Assembly: GCF_030813915.1 (NCBI RefSeq)
Contig: NZ_JAUSUJ010000004.1
Coordinates: forward strand, 264,186-328,185
Origin: Rhodoplanes tepidamans
GTDB taxonomy: Bacteria; Pseudomonadota; Alphaproteobacteria; Rhizobiales; Xanthobacteraceae
Length of the DNA stretch: 64,000 nt
Direction: 5' to 3'
Part shown: positions 8,254 to 16,755 of the stretch, piece by piece
Position numbering within the stretch: position 1 is the stretch's first letter
Layout: each line of letters starts with the position of its first letter
Position numbers and translations under genes: made by a program
Notes under the pieces: model-generated
What the model saw: the letters and a program-made list of their open reading frames with translations, nothing else
Databases searched by the model: none
Told to the model about the DNA's origin: nothing

Positions 8254-9736
8254 CGCGACCCGCGGCGACGTCGCCATCCGGGTGCGCGACATCTCCAAGC
8301 ACTTCCTGCTGTTCGACCGGCCGCAGGACCGGCTCAAGCAGTCGATCGTGCCGCGCCTGCAGCGACTCGCCGGTCGGCCGCCGCGGCGCTACTACCGCGA
8401 GTTCGCCGCGCTCGGCGGCGTCTCGTTCGACGTCCGCCGCGGCGAGACGGTCGGCATCGTCGGCCGCAACGGATCGGGCAAGTCGACGCTGCTGCAGATC
8501 GTCTGCGGCACGCTGCGGCCGAACGCCGGCAGCGTCGAGGTGAACGGCCGCGTCGCCGCGCTGCTCGAACTCGGCGCCGGCTTCAATCCGGCCTTCACGG
8601 GCCGCGAGAACGTCTATCTCAACGGCGCCATTCTCGGCCTGTCGCGCGCCGAGATCGACGAGCGCTTCGACGCCATCGCCGGCTTCGCCGACATCGGTGC
8701 CTTCATCGACCAGCCGGTGAAGACCTACTCGTCGGGCATGTATGTGCGGCTCGCCTTCGCGACCGCCATCAACGTCGATCCCGACATCCTGGTCGTCGAC
8801 GAGGCCCTCGCCGTCGGCGACGAGGCGTTCCAGCGCAAGTGCTTCGCCCGCCTCGAGCAGATCCAGGAGCGCGGCGCCACCATCCTGTTCGTCAGCCACT
8901 CGGCCCAGCTGGTGGTCCAGCTCTGCTCGCGGGCGCTGCTCGTCGATCGCGGCGAGCTGATCCTCGACGGGCAGCCGAAGACCGTGACGGTCCAGTATCA
9001 GCGGCTGGTCAACGCGAGTCCCGAGATCGCGCCGGATATCCGCGCCGCCATCCTGGCGATGCACCTCGATCCGGTGGCGCCGCCGGATGGGGCCGCGGCG
9101 ACGCCCGCTCCGCCGCACGACCCGCCGGCGGCCGAGGCGGCGGCACCGCCGCCCGCCGACGCGCCGAGACCGGCGGCGGCCACGGCCCCCGCGCCCGACG
9201 CCCCGGTCATTCCGGCCGCCGCGCCCTCAGGTGCCGAGTTCTACGATCCCGGGCTGCGATCGCAGTCCATGGTCGACGTCGAGCAGCGCGGGGCCCTGAT
9301 CCGGGACGTGCGGGTCACGACGATGCGGGGCGAGGCCGTCAACGTGCTGATGACGGGCCGGCGCTACGTCGTCGCGTACGACGTCGACTTCTCGTGCCGG
9401 GCCGAGAGCGTCGGCTTCTCGACCTATCTCAAGACCCTGCACGGGCAGGGCCTGGCCGGCGCCTCGACCCTGTTCAACAAGAGCCTTCGGACCCCGCTCG
9501 TCCGTCCCGGGACCACCGCCCATGTGCGTTTCGAGTTTCAGTGCCAGCTGCTCCCGGGAACCTATTTCTGGAACGCCGGGGTCGTCGGCACCGTCGACGG
9601 AGAGCGCTACTATCTTCACCGCCTCATCGACGTCGTGGTCACGCGCGTTCTCCCGACTCCGGAACCGGTGGCGCTCGGGGTCGTCGACATGGGAATGATC
9701 CCCTATGTGACGATCGACGAGAGCCCGATTTCCTGA
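8243..9736 (+). CDS. wzt: Polysaccharide ABC transporter ATPase with C-terminal glycan-recognition domain (Wzt-like)
   Basis: A 497-residue protein. The nucleotide-binding domain (residues 10-255) has Walker A GRNGSGKST at 74-82, signature YSSGMYVRLAF at 162-172 and Walker B ILVVDEAL at 182-189. A Pro/Ala-rich linker spans about 275-330. The C-terminal 165 residues resemble the beta-sandwich of Wzt from O-antigen systems, which binds the modified non-reducing end of the glycan before export (known for E. coli O8/O9a). The linker is unusually long and low-complexity. It forms an operon with the permease; the cap it recognises could be set by the adjacent methyltransferase or sulfotransferases (inference). 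Confidence 0.88.
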   Translation: MSSDATRGDVAIRVRDISKHFLLFDRPQDRLKQSIVPRLQRLAGRPPRRYYREFAALGGVSFDVRRGETVGIVGRNGSGKSTLLQIVCGTLRPNAGSVEVNGRVAALLELGAGFNPAFTGRENVYLNGAILGLSRAEIDERFDAIAGFADIGAFIDQPVKTYSSGMYVRLAFATAINVDPDILVVDEALAVGDEAFQRKCFARLEQIQERGATILFVSHSAQLVVQLCSRALLVDRGELILDGQPKTVTVQYQRLVNASPEIAPDIRAAILAMHLDPVAPPDGAAATPAPPHDPPAAEAAAPPPADAPRPAAATAPAPDAPVIPAAAPSGAEFYDPGLRSQSMVDVEQRGALIRDVRVTTMRGEAVNVLMTGRRYVVAYDVDFSCRAESVGFSTYLKTLHGQGLAGASTLFNKSLRTPLVRPGTTAHVRFEFQCQLLPGTYFWNAGVVGTVDGERYYLHRLIDVVVTRVLPTPEPVALGVVDMGMIPYVTIDESPIS

Positions 9737-9750
9737 CGACCGGAGCAGAC

Positions 9751-10692
9751 ATGTCCGTGGTCTACGTCGTCGGCGCCCACATCCCGGCCGGAGGGGCCTA
9801 CATGGCCTACCATCTCGGCCTCCTCCTGAATCGGCATTTCGGCCGGCCGGTCGTCTCCGTCGATCCGCGCCGCATCGACGAAGACGACGTCTTCGAACGG
9901 GAGGCCGCCCTGCCGCGCATCGGGATCGAGGAGATGCTGGCCCGGGCCGGCACCGCCGACATCCTGATCTGCAATCCCTCCTTCTCCCACTTCGGCCTGG
10001 GCCTCCGGTTTCCCGGCCGGACGCTGTCCTATCTGCAGGGGTTCAACACCTACCCTCTGCTCGACGTCCATTTCGAGCGATACGTCTGCGTCAGCCGCTT
10101 CGTGGCCGACTATGTCCGCGGCCTCTACGCCATCGACGCCAAGGTGATCCCCGCCTTCGTCGAAGCGCCGCCGGAGCCGCCGCCGCCGTGGCGCGAGCGT
10201 CCGGCCCGCCGGGCCCTGGTCCACACCAAGGGGGCGACCCTGCTTCACCGCGCCGTCGAGGACGAGGTGATGCGGCGGCTGAGGTCGCGCTGCCCGGACG
10301 TCTCCTTCGAGCCCCTGCTGGCGCAGGGCCGGGTCGCTCACGACGCGCTGATGCGGCGGCTCGGGCAGCACCGCTATCTGATCACGCTGGCTCCGGCGGA
10401 GGGATTCGGGCTGGTGCCGCTCGAGGCCATGAGCCTCTCCGTCGCCGTCGCCGGCTTCGACGGGTTCGGAGGGCGGGAATTCATGGTGCCCGGCGCCAAC
10501 TGCCTGGTGACGCGCTACGGCGACATCGACGGTGTCGTCGAGAGGGCGCGCCGCATGCTGCTCGACGACGCTCTGGCGGCATCGTTGGCGCACGACGGCG
10601 TCGGGACGGCGTCCCGCTACACGCGGGCGGCCTTCGAGCGGCGATGGATCGACGAGTTCGCGGAGTTCCTCGATGAACGGCCCCGTGCGTGA
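9751..10692 (+). CDS. Glycosyltransferase, GT4/GT-B-like
   Basis: A 313-residue cytosolic protein. The C-terminal half has the GT-B donor-site pattern APAEGFGLVPLEAMSLSVAVAGFDGFGGREF, in which the E..G...E spacing and following G-rich turn are as in GT4 enzymes. The N-terminal half begins VVYVVGAHIPAGGAYMAYHLGLLL, an acceptor-domain Rossmann start. It follows wzt after 14 bases and overlaps the next gene by 20 bases, so it belongs to the exporter operon. Substrate is unknown. Confidence 0.75.
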   Translation: MSVVYVVGAHIPAGGAYMAYHLGLLLNRHFGRPVVSVDPRRIDEDDVFEREAALPRIGIEEMLARAGTADILICNPSFSHFGLGLRFPGRTLSYLQGFNTYPLLDVHFERYVCVSRFVADYVRGLYAIDAKVIPAFVEAPPEPPPPWRERPARRALVHTKGATLLHRAVEDEVMRRLRSRCPDVSFEPLLAQGRVAHDALMRRLGQHRYLITLAPAEGFGLVPLEAMSLSVAVAGFDGFGGREFMVPGANCLVTRYGDIDGVVERARRMLLDDALAASLAHDGVGTASRYTRAAFERRWIDEFAEFLDERPRA

Positions 10693-11524
10693 TCTTCTCG
10701 TGACGGGCGTCCCGCGGTCGGGCACGACGCTCGCGGCTGCGTTGATCGACAGCTGCGCGAACGCGGTGTGCCTGTCCGAGCCGGACCATCAGGTCCGGCT
10801 CTCGCAGGAGTCCGGGACGGCCGACGCGTTCGCGGAACGGCTGCGCGACGACCTGCGCGACATCCGGACGACGCTCCGCTCGGGCGGAACCGTGCTGGAC
10901 CGCCGGGCGGCCGACGGCGGGCCGGTCACCAACTACTTCTCGACCGCGCGCACCGACGGCACGCGGCGGACCGACTACACGCTGGTCGCCCGCGCCGCGC
11001 GCGACCTGCCCGAGGACTTCCTGCTGGCGGTCAAGCACAATGCCCTGTTCACGGCGGCCCTCCCGGAGCTGAGCCGGCACAGCGGCGCGGCGATCGTCGC
11101 GATCGTTCGCGATCCGGTGGCGACGATCCTGTCCTGGCGGTCGCTCGATCTTCCGGTCAGCGGCGGCCGGCTTCCGGCGGCGGAGCGCTTCTGGCCCGCG
11201 ATCCGCATCATCTCCGAGACGGACGTCCCGCTGATCGACAAGCATGTCCTGATCATCGAGGCGTTCTGCCGGCGCTACGCCGACCTCGTCCCCGCCGTCG
11301 CCGTCCTGCACTACGAGAGCCTCACGGCCGATCCGGACGGCGTGCTGGCACGGCTGGGGCTCGACCCGACCACCGCCGCGCGCGACCTGATCGCGGTGGC
11401 GGCCCCGGTCCGCCCGGCGACGGCCGAGGCCGTGGACATCGCCCGCCGGATCCGGGAGATGGCGAGGACCCGGGGCCTCCCCGGGCTGCTGACCTTCTAC
11501 CCCGAATACGGGACGGACCGATGA
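10673..11524 (+). CDS. Sulfotransferase family protein
   Basis: A 283-residue P-loop protein. LLVTGVPRSGTTL (8-20) is the 5'-phosphosulfate-binding loop of sulfotransferases, and AIVAIVRDPVATILSW near residue 145 matches the 3'-phosphate binding segment (R-D-P). It would transfer sulfate from PAPS, or bind a related nucleotide, on a sugar or lipid acceptor. It overlaps the upstream glycosyltransferase and shares an ATGA overlap with the downstream methyltransferase, so the three are co-translated. A second sulfotransferase-like domain sits at the N terminus of the giant glycosyltransferase. Confidence 0.8.
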   Translation: MNGPVRDLLVTGVPRSGTTLAAALIDSCANAVCLSEPDHQVRLSQESGTADAFAERLRDDLRDIRTTLRSGGTVLDRRAADGGPVTNYFSTARTDGTRRTDYTLVARAARDLPEDFLLAVKHNALFTAALPELSRHSGAAIVAIVRDPVATILSWRSLDLPVSGGRLPAAERFWPAIRIISETDVPLIDKHVLIIEAFCRRYADLVPAVAVLHYESLTADPDGVLARLGLDPTTAARDLIAVAAPVRPATAEAVDIARRIREMARTRGLPGLLTFYPEYGTDR

Positions 11525-12264
11525 GCGACCAGGATCGCGATCCCGCCGCGTTCGATAATCGAGCCTTCTGGAGCCGGAGATACACGACGGCCCCCTGGCT
11601 CGGCAGCGGCCCCGGTTCCAGAGGAATCGCGGCCTGGTACAAACGCGCCATCGTGGAGAGAGTGATCGTCGAACGAGACGTACGCTCGGTTCTCGACGTC
11701 GGCTGTGGCGATCTGTGCTGGATCGACCCGAAGGACAATGTCCTCGACGCCCGGAACATCCGGTACATGGGGCTGGACATCGCCGCGCCCGTCGTCGCGC
11801 TCGGACAGGCCCGGTTTCCGCAGTTCGAATTCCGCGTGTTCGACCTTCTCGCCGACGACCTGCCCGACGGATTCGACCTTCTGATCTGCTTCGACGTCCT
11901 CATCCATCAGTGCGGCGAGGGCCAGCTCCTGCTCTGCATGGACAAGCTCGTGGCCGCCACGAACGGCACCGCATTGATCAGCTATTCGACACCTGGGTGC
12001 ACCGAGCCGGCCATGCCGGATCTCGCTTCACCGGACGCGTCCGCGCTCGAGGCCGCGTTTCAGGACGAGTTCCGCACGAGGCGCGAGCGAGTGGAGGCGG
12101 CGAGGGTCCGGACGCTCGGAAGCTTTCCGGATCTCGTACGCCAACGCCACCCGACCATCGGGATTTCGGAACTGGGACGGTACAGGTTCCAGACGATCTA
12201 CGAGCTCGGCAAGTCGACGGGCGACGAGGACGGGGCACAGCATTCGGCTGCTTCGCCCCGGTGA
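11521..12264 (+). CDS. SAM-dependent methyltransferase, class I
   Basis: A 247-residue protein with motif I VLDVGCGD at 57-64, a GLDIAAPVV acidic loop (motif II) about 25 residues later, and DLLICFDVLIH as motif IV. This is the arrangement of glycan and small-molecule methyltransferases. ATGA overlap with the sulfotransferase places it last in the export operon, a position that fits a glycan-capping enzyme. The acceptor cannot be read from the sequence. Confidence 0.75.
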   Translation: MSDQDRDPAAFDNRAFWSRRYTTAPWLGSGPGSRGIAAWYKRAIVERVIVERDVRSVLDVGCGDLCWIDPKDNVLDARNIRYMGLDIAAPVVALGQARFPQFEFRVFDLLADDLPDGFDLLICFDVLIHQCGEGQLLLCMDKLVAATNGTALISYSTPGCTEPAMPDLASPDASALEAAFQDEFRTRRERVEAARVRTLGSFPDLVRQRHPTIGISELGRYRFQTIYELGKSTGDEDGAQHSAASPR

Positions 12265-12443
12265 CGCCAGCGGCCGGACCTTCGCCCCGTCTTCCCGAAG
12301 ACACCGGACGCAACCGAGCCGCGACATCCGTGACTCCGGCCCGTCGCTCCGGGAGAGGACTTCGGCCGCAGCCCGCGCCCTACCCCCCGCCTCGCTCCCG
12401 CCCCATCTCCCCCCGCCGGCGCGTTTCTGGCATGGTGGGGGGC

Positions 12444-12932
12444 ATGTCCGATCCCACTGCCGCGGCGGCCGCCTCGCCGGTCGCCTTCGCCACCACGCTC
12501 GACGCCCGGGTGCTGCGCCACGACCCGCAATGGGGCCTGTCGACCCTGTTCTTCGGCGACGGCGAGCTGCGGGTGCCGATGGTGGCGGCGCCGGTCGACA
12601 CCGGCGTGCGGGTGACGATCGACGCCCGCGACGTCGCCGTGGCGCTGACCCGGCCCATGGACGTGTCGATCACCAACCGGCTGCCCGGCACGATCGTCAC
12701 GGTGGAGCGGCTCGCCGCCCCCTATGCGCGGATCACCTTCGACCTCGGCACCACCCGGCTCGACGCGCTGGTGACCTGGGAATCGGTCGAGCGGCTGGCG
12801 CTCGAGCCCGGCCTCAAGGCCTGGGCGATGATCAAGTCGGTCGCGATCGGGAACGAGGCCGTTCGTCCGGCGGATCTGCCGACGCCGCGCCGCTGGCCCG
12901 TGGTCGGTAGTCCGGATCGAGCGCCGCGGTGA
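12444..12932 (+). CDS. Stand-alone TOBE domain protein resembling the C-terminal tail of ModC
   Basis: A 162-residue protein. Residues 15-140 match the regulatory tail of the molybdate ABC ATPase ModC. ARVLRHDPQWGLSTL is the usual join after the ATPase domain, VTIDARDVAVAL is the 'rIrArDVslAl' strand, and the single TOBE domain ends in WAMIKSVAI. There is no ATPase domain upstream: the preceding 180 bases are non-coding and then comes a methyltransferase. It probably binds molybdate or tungstate, or is a remnant. An ATG at 12432 is also in frame. Its last 101 bases overlap the convergent ModE-like gene. Confidence 0.7.
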   Translation: MSDPTAAAAASPVAFATTLDARVLRHDPQWGLSTLFFGDGELRVPMVAAPVDTGVRVTIDARDVAVALTRPMDVSITNRLPGTIVTVERLAAPYARITFDLGTTRLDALVTWESVERLALEPGLKAWAMIKSVAIGNEAVRPADLPTPRRWPVVGSPDRAPR

Positions 12933-13368
12933 GCTCGGCCAGCGTGCTCGCCCCGCTGCGGCGGGCCTGCCGCTCCAGCGACCGGTAGAGCGCGACCAGC
13001 CGCTCGCCGAACACGGTGAGCTCCGCCCCGCCGCCGCGCCGGCCCGGGAAGGTCTCCACCACCGGCGTCTCGAAGGTGTGGTTGAGGGCGTCCACCATCA
13101 GCCAGCACTTGCGGTAGGAGGTGCCGGTCGCCCGGCTGGCGCCGAGGATCGAGCGCTCGCGCCGGATCGTCTCCAGGAGGGCGATGTCCTCCGGATCGAG
13201 GCTGCCGCCGTTGCCGAAGGCGAGACGCAGCTCGATCGTCGTCGGCGTGGTCGCCGGCGTCCGCGCCGCGGCGTCGCCGGGCACCGTCTCGACCGTTCGG
13301 GCCGCCGCCGTCCTGTGTGGCATGCCGATCGCCTCGGGGGTCATGGTCACGGCGCCGCGGGCCGTCAC
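12832..13368 (-). CDS. ModE-type winged-helix regulator lacking TOBE domains
   Basis: A 178-residue protein. Residues about 55-150 match the ModE N-terminal DNA-binding domain: ALLETIRRERSILGASRATG, TSYRKCWLMVDALN, the glycine-rich wing PGRRGGGAELT, and FGERLVALYRSLE. ModE represses molybdate uptake and Moco genes when its C-terminal TOBE domains bind molybdate; those domains are absent. The first 45 residues look unstructured and an ATG at 13344 may be the real start. It follows the Mo-hydroxylase accessory gene by 13 bases on the same strand and overlaps the TOBE gene tail-to-tail. Confidence 0.78.
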   Translation of the reverse strand: MTARGAVTMTPEAIGMPHRTAAARTVETVPGDAAARTPATTPTTIELRLAFGNGGSLDPEDIALLETIRRERSILGASRATGTSYRKCWLMVDALNHTFETPVVETFPGRRGGGAELTVFGERLVALYRSLERQARRSGASTLAELTAALDPDYRPRASGAASADPPDERPRSRSRPT

Positions 13369-13381
13369 CGGTCCCGTGCCG

Positions 13382-14233
13382 TCACCGGTCTCTTGCGTAG
13401 GTCAGGATGCGGCCGGTGGCAAGCGGACCGGCCCGCAGGTCGATGGCGGCGAGCGTCGCCTCGGCGATTCGTCGCGGGCGGTCGTCGAGGCCGGTCCAGC
13501 GCGCCTGCCGGCCGCGCGGATCGATCTCGATCAGCTTGACCCCGGCCGGCACCTCGAGCCCGTCGCGCACCGCGCCGCGCAGGATGCCGTCCATCGGCGC
13601 CGGCACCGGCACGCCGTCCAGGTGCCCGACCGGGAAGCCGACGAAGACCCGCCTGCCGATCTCCACGGCGCTGCGCCAGCGCCCGGCCGCCGCCGCGTAG
13701 ACGAAGCGCTCGCGCCCCGCCCCGCCGAGCCGGCTCGGCACCCCGTCGGCCGCCTCGGTCCGCCCTTCGGTGACGGGCCGCACCGGGCTCACCGGCCGGG
13801 TCTCCACCGCCACGTCGCAGTTGGCGCCGACCGCGAAGCCGGGCCCGAGCCCGACCGCGACGCCGGCGAGATGGCGCAGGTCCGGCGTCTCGCTGCGCTT
13901 GTGCAGGCGGGCGTCGACCAGCACGTCGAGGCGGCCGTGGACGATGAGGTCCAGGAGCCCGAGGCGGGTGACCGCCACGGTGTCGGGGATCGCCAGCACC
14001 GGGGCGAGATCGACGAAGCGGTCGGCCCGCCGGCCGACCACCTCCTCCACGGCGGCGACGTCGTCGTAGAGCGCGTCGTGGAACGCCATGCCGCGGCGGA
14101 TCACCGGCGGGTTCGGGTCGTGCACCAGCACCACGGCGTCGCCGGCCCGCCGCAGCAGCACGGCGACCGCCGAGGCGATCTCGTTGGTGCCGAGCACGAC
14201 GGCGAGACGGCGGGTCGGATCGGGACGGAACAT
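13382..14233 (-). CDS. Molybdenum hydroxylase accessory protein, YqeB/EF2563 family
   Basis: A 283-residue protein. The N-terminal Rossmann-like segment VVLGTNEIASAVAVLLRRAG, then RRGMAFHDALYDD, LVDARLHKR and VGLGPGFAVGANCDVAVET, are hallmarks of the EF2563/YqeB family. Members are found with selenium-dependent and other molybdenum hydroxylases and are thought to act in cofactor maturation. No in-frame selenocysteine codon is seen. The context fits: ModE-like and TOBE genes adjoin it, and two molybdenum-hydroxylase operons lie elsewhere in this window. Confidence 0.75.
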   Translation of the reverse strand: MFRPDPTRRLAVVLGTNEIASAVAVLLRRAGDAVVLVHDPNPPVIRRGMAFHDALYDDVAAVEEVVGRRADRFVDLAPVLAIPDTVAVTRLGLLDLIVHGRLDVLVDARLHKRSETPDLRHLAGVAVGLGPGFAVGANCDVAVETRPVSPVRPVTEGRTEAADGVPSRLGGAGRERFVYAAAAGRWRSAVEIGRRVFVGFPVGHLDGVPVPAPMDGILRGAVRDGLEVPAGVKLIEIDPRGRQARWTGLDDRPRRIAEATLAAIDLRAGPLATGRILTYARDR

Positions 14234-14558
14234 CTTTGGGATCCCCGGGTTGCCGGGGATCCGTCAGCAAGCCGCGGGCCAGAGTCCCCGGCGCCCGAAC
14301 GAGGCAGCGATTTCAGGCGTTTCCAACACCCGTACGCGCCCCCGGCCAGTCCCGGCCGCGCCCGCTGTGCTGTACCCTACACGATACAGCTTCGCCCTGT
14401 CGGACACGCGACAGCCTATCGGCCGGAGCGATGCGCCGGCCTCCGTCGTTCCGGGGCGCGGACCTGACGGTCCGCGCCCCGGAATCCAGCGACGGCCTCC
14501 GAATTCTCGGCGGGATTCCGGGTTCGCACCTTCGGTGCGCCCCGGAATGACCGCCCCC
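14234..14558. other. 325-base intergenic region holding a palindromic repeat
   Basis: Separates the divergently placed ends of the molybdenum island and the exonuclease-CBS fusion gene. The right-hand third is a type A repeat (14445-14551). The left part (14234-14440) holds presumptive promoter sequence for the leftward accessory gene; no clear -35/-10 pair was found. Confidence 0.6.
14445..14551. repeat. Type A paired palindrome (REP-like), copy 1
   Basis: About 107 bases. The outer arms read GTCGTTCCGGGGCG and CCCCGGAATGAC; the inner arms read CCGGAATCCAGC and GGATTCCGGGTTCG. Two hairpins face each other. Six related full or half copies occur in this window, all intergenic. Confidence 0.85.
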
Positions 14559-16697
14559 TCACCGGCCGATCAGCAGATCGCGCGTCAGCCAGTCGATCTG
14601 GGCGACCTGCTCGAGGCCGAGGCGGAGGCGCTCGCGGTCGCGCTGGGCGAGCTGCTTGACCACCACGGCGTTGCCGGCCGGGATGCCGTGCTCGAGGTCG
14701 GCGAGCTGCTGGGCGAGGATCAGGTCGAGGAACGTCCCGAGCGCGTCGACCAGGCCCTGCAGGTCGTGCTGGCCGCCGAGCCCCAGCGTCCGCATGGCGG
14801 CGAGCCGCTCCGGCGTCGAGCGCTCGACCACGTGGTGGCGGATCGCCAGCGCCCGCGCCGCGGTGACGATCGGGAACGTGCCGGTGCGCTTGAGGTCGAG
14901 CCGGCCGCCCTGGGTGCGGAAGCCGCCGAAGAAGCCGAGCCCCAGCTCCACCGCCCCGGCCGATTCGGCGAGCAGCTTGGCGAAGGCGATCTCGCCCTTC
15001 GCCGCGTCGAAGGCGGCGGCGCGCAGGTCGTTGGCGATCGCCGGGTCGCCGTGCACGGGCCGCAGGTCGAAGAAGATGTCGACCGAGAGCAGGTCCTGCG
15101 GCCGCGAGCGGCGCACCCAGGCGGCGATGCGCTCCCGCCAGGTGGCGACCGAGCCGCGCCACTCCGGCGTCTTGCCCATCACGCCGCCCTTGCAGAACGG
15201 CAGGCCGACATCGTTGAGGATCGCCGCCAGATGGGTGCCGAGCTCGGCGAACCAGCGGTCCTCCGGGCCGTCGGGGTCGCCGGTCGCGAAGAACAGCGCG
15301 TTGTCCTGGTCCATGGCGAGTAGGCTCTCGCCGCGTCCGGCCGAGCCGAGCACGGCGACCGCATAGGCGCACGGCGGCTCGCCGCGGCCGGCGTCGCGCA
15401 TGCGCGCCTCGGCGATCACGGCGGCCTGGCGGGTGACCGCGCCGAGCTCGCGCGAGATCACCGCGGCGACGTTGCGGGCCGACACCTTCTCGGCGCTCAG
15501 CGCCGCGGCCACCCGCGGCAGCGTCGCCCAGGCGGCGGCCAGCCCCTCGACGTCCTCGGCCTGGTCGATGGCGTCGCCGAGCGTCACCGCCTCGCCGGCG
15601 CGCAGCCGCAGCAGGTCGCGCGCCGAGAGGGCGCCGACCACGAAGCCGGCCTCGTCGACCGCGGCGAGATGGCGGACGCCGAGCCGCCCCATGCGGCCGA
15701 TGGCGCGATACACGAAGGCGTCGGCCGGCACCGCGGCGAGCGGCTTCGCCATCACCTTGGCGACCGGCAGGGCGAAGGCGTCCGGCCCGTGATGGGCGAG
15801 CGCGCGCAGGATGTCGCGCTCGGTGACGATGCCGAGATCGGCCGGCCGGAGCCGCGCCGGATCGGCGCCCGGCGCGTGGACGAACAGCGACGAGATGCGC
15901 TCGCCGACCAGGGTGCCGAGCGCCGCCGAGAGCGGCGTGTCGGAGGCGGCGAGGCGCGGCGGCGCCCGCATGATCTCGCCGATCGTGTGCCGGTACGGGT
16001 AGGAGTCGATGCGGGCGAACACCGCCTCGCGGTCGGAGCGCACCGGCGCCGACACCGGCTCGACCCAGCCGGCGCGGTGGTGCTGGTCGAGCACCTCGGT
16101 GAGGGTGCGGCAGGCCTGCTCGGCCTCGGCCAGCGTGCGGATGCCGCGGGCGCGCAGCCGCGGCACCAGGGCGAGGAAGAGCTGGGCGCAGGCGCGGGCG
16201 TCGCCGAGCCCGCTGTGGCGGCCCTCGATGGTGATGCCGAGCCAGGAGGCGAGGCTGTCGAGCGAGTATTCGGCGAGGTCGGGCTGCGCCACCTCGGCGA
16301 GCAGCAGCGTGTCGAGGGTGCGGGGCCGCGTCCACGGCAGGCCGGCGCGCTCGCATTCGCGGCGCAGCACCGCGAGGTCGAAGCCGACCGCGTGGCCGAT
16401 CACCACGGCGCCGGTGCGCATGAAGGCGGCGTAGTCCGGCCACGCCTCGGCGAAGGCCGGCGCCGCGGCGACCATGCCGTCGTCGATGCCGTGGATCGCG
16501 GCGGCGGCGCGCGGAATCGGCTCGGGCGGGCGGACGAGGCGGCGGAACACCGGCTCCGGCACCACCCGGCCGGCCGAGATGCGCACGGCGGCGAGCTCCA
16601 CGGTCCACGCCTTGCGCGGATCGAGCCCGGTCGTCTCGGTGTCGATCGCGACCGCCTCGAGGACCATCAGGGGCGTCGCATTGTCGGCGGCGGCCAT
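14559..16697 (-). CDS. 3'-5' exonuclease / CBS pair / DUF294 nucleotidyltransferase-like fusion
   Basis: A 712-residue cytosolic protein. Residues 14-185 are a DnaQ-type exonuclease domain with AIDTETTG (Asp19, Glu21), GHAVGFDLAVL and HSGLGDARA as the three Exo motifs. Residues about 225-345 are a CBS-domain pair (IGEIM..., LGIVTERDILRAL, VGALSARDLLRL), likely an adenylate sensor. Residues about 360-510 are the DUF294 nucleotidyltransferase fold (LGSAGRGESLLAMDQDNAL, with the G-S-x-G-R-x-E and D-x-D pattern of GlnD/PII-uridylyltransferases). A DUF294 C-terminal helical domain follows. Related proteins are commonly linked to the DUF4212/VC_2705 symporter, as here, usually as separate genes. 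The role may be regulation of that transporter. Confidence 0.85.
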   Translation of the reverse strand: MAAADNATPLMVLEAVAIDTETTGLDPRKAWTVELAAVRISAGRVVPEPVFRRLVRPPEPIPRAAAAIHGIDDGMVAAAPAFAEAWPDYAAFMRTGAVVIGHAVGFDLAVLRRECERAGLPWTRPRTLDTLLLAEVAQPDLAEYSLDSLASWLGITIEGRHSGLGDARACAQLFLALVPRLRARGIRTLAEAEQACRTLTEVLDQHHRAGWVEPVSAPVRSDREAVFARIDSYPYRHTIGEIMRAPPRLAASDTPLSAALGTLVGERISSLFVHAPGADPARLRPADLGIVTERDILRALAHHGPDAFALPVAKVMAKPLAAVPADAFVYRAIGRMGRLGVRHLAAVDEAGFVVGALSARDLLRLRAGEAVTLGDAIDQAEDVEGLAAAWATLPRVAAALSAEKVSARNVAAVISRELGAVTRQAAVIAEARMRDAGRGEPPCAYAVAVLGSAGRGESLLAMDQDNALFFATGDPDGPEDRWFAELGTHLAAILNDVGLPFCKGGVMGKTPEWRGSVATWRERIAAWVRRSRPQDLLSVDIFFDLRPVHGDPAIANDLRAAAFDAAKGEIAFAKLLAESAGAVELGLGFFGGFRTQGGRLDLKRTGTFPIVTAARALAIRHHVVERSTPERLAAMRTLGLGGQHDLQGLVDALGTFLDLILAQQLADLEHGIPAGNAVVVKQLAQRDRERLRLGLEQVAQIDWLTRDLLIGR

Positions 16698-16713
16698 GTC
16701 CTCCCCCCCCCCC
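16698..16713 (-). promoter_or_regulatory. 11-G homopolymer joined to the ribosome binding site
   Basis: Reading the minus strand, eleven consecutive G (16713 to 16703) run into AGGAC and then the ATG at 16697. The tract forms part of the Shine-Dalgarno region of the exonuclease-CBS-DUF294 gene. Length changes by slippage would alter promoter-to-start spacing and translation strength. Confidence 0.6.
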
Positions 16714-16755
16714 TCGCGGCTCCCCGGTGCGCTCGTCGCCCGCCGTGGCCCGCTC

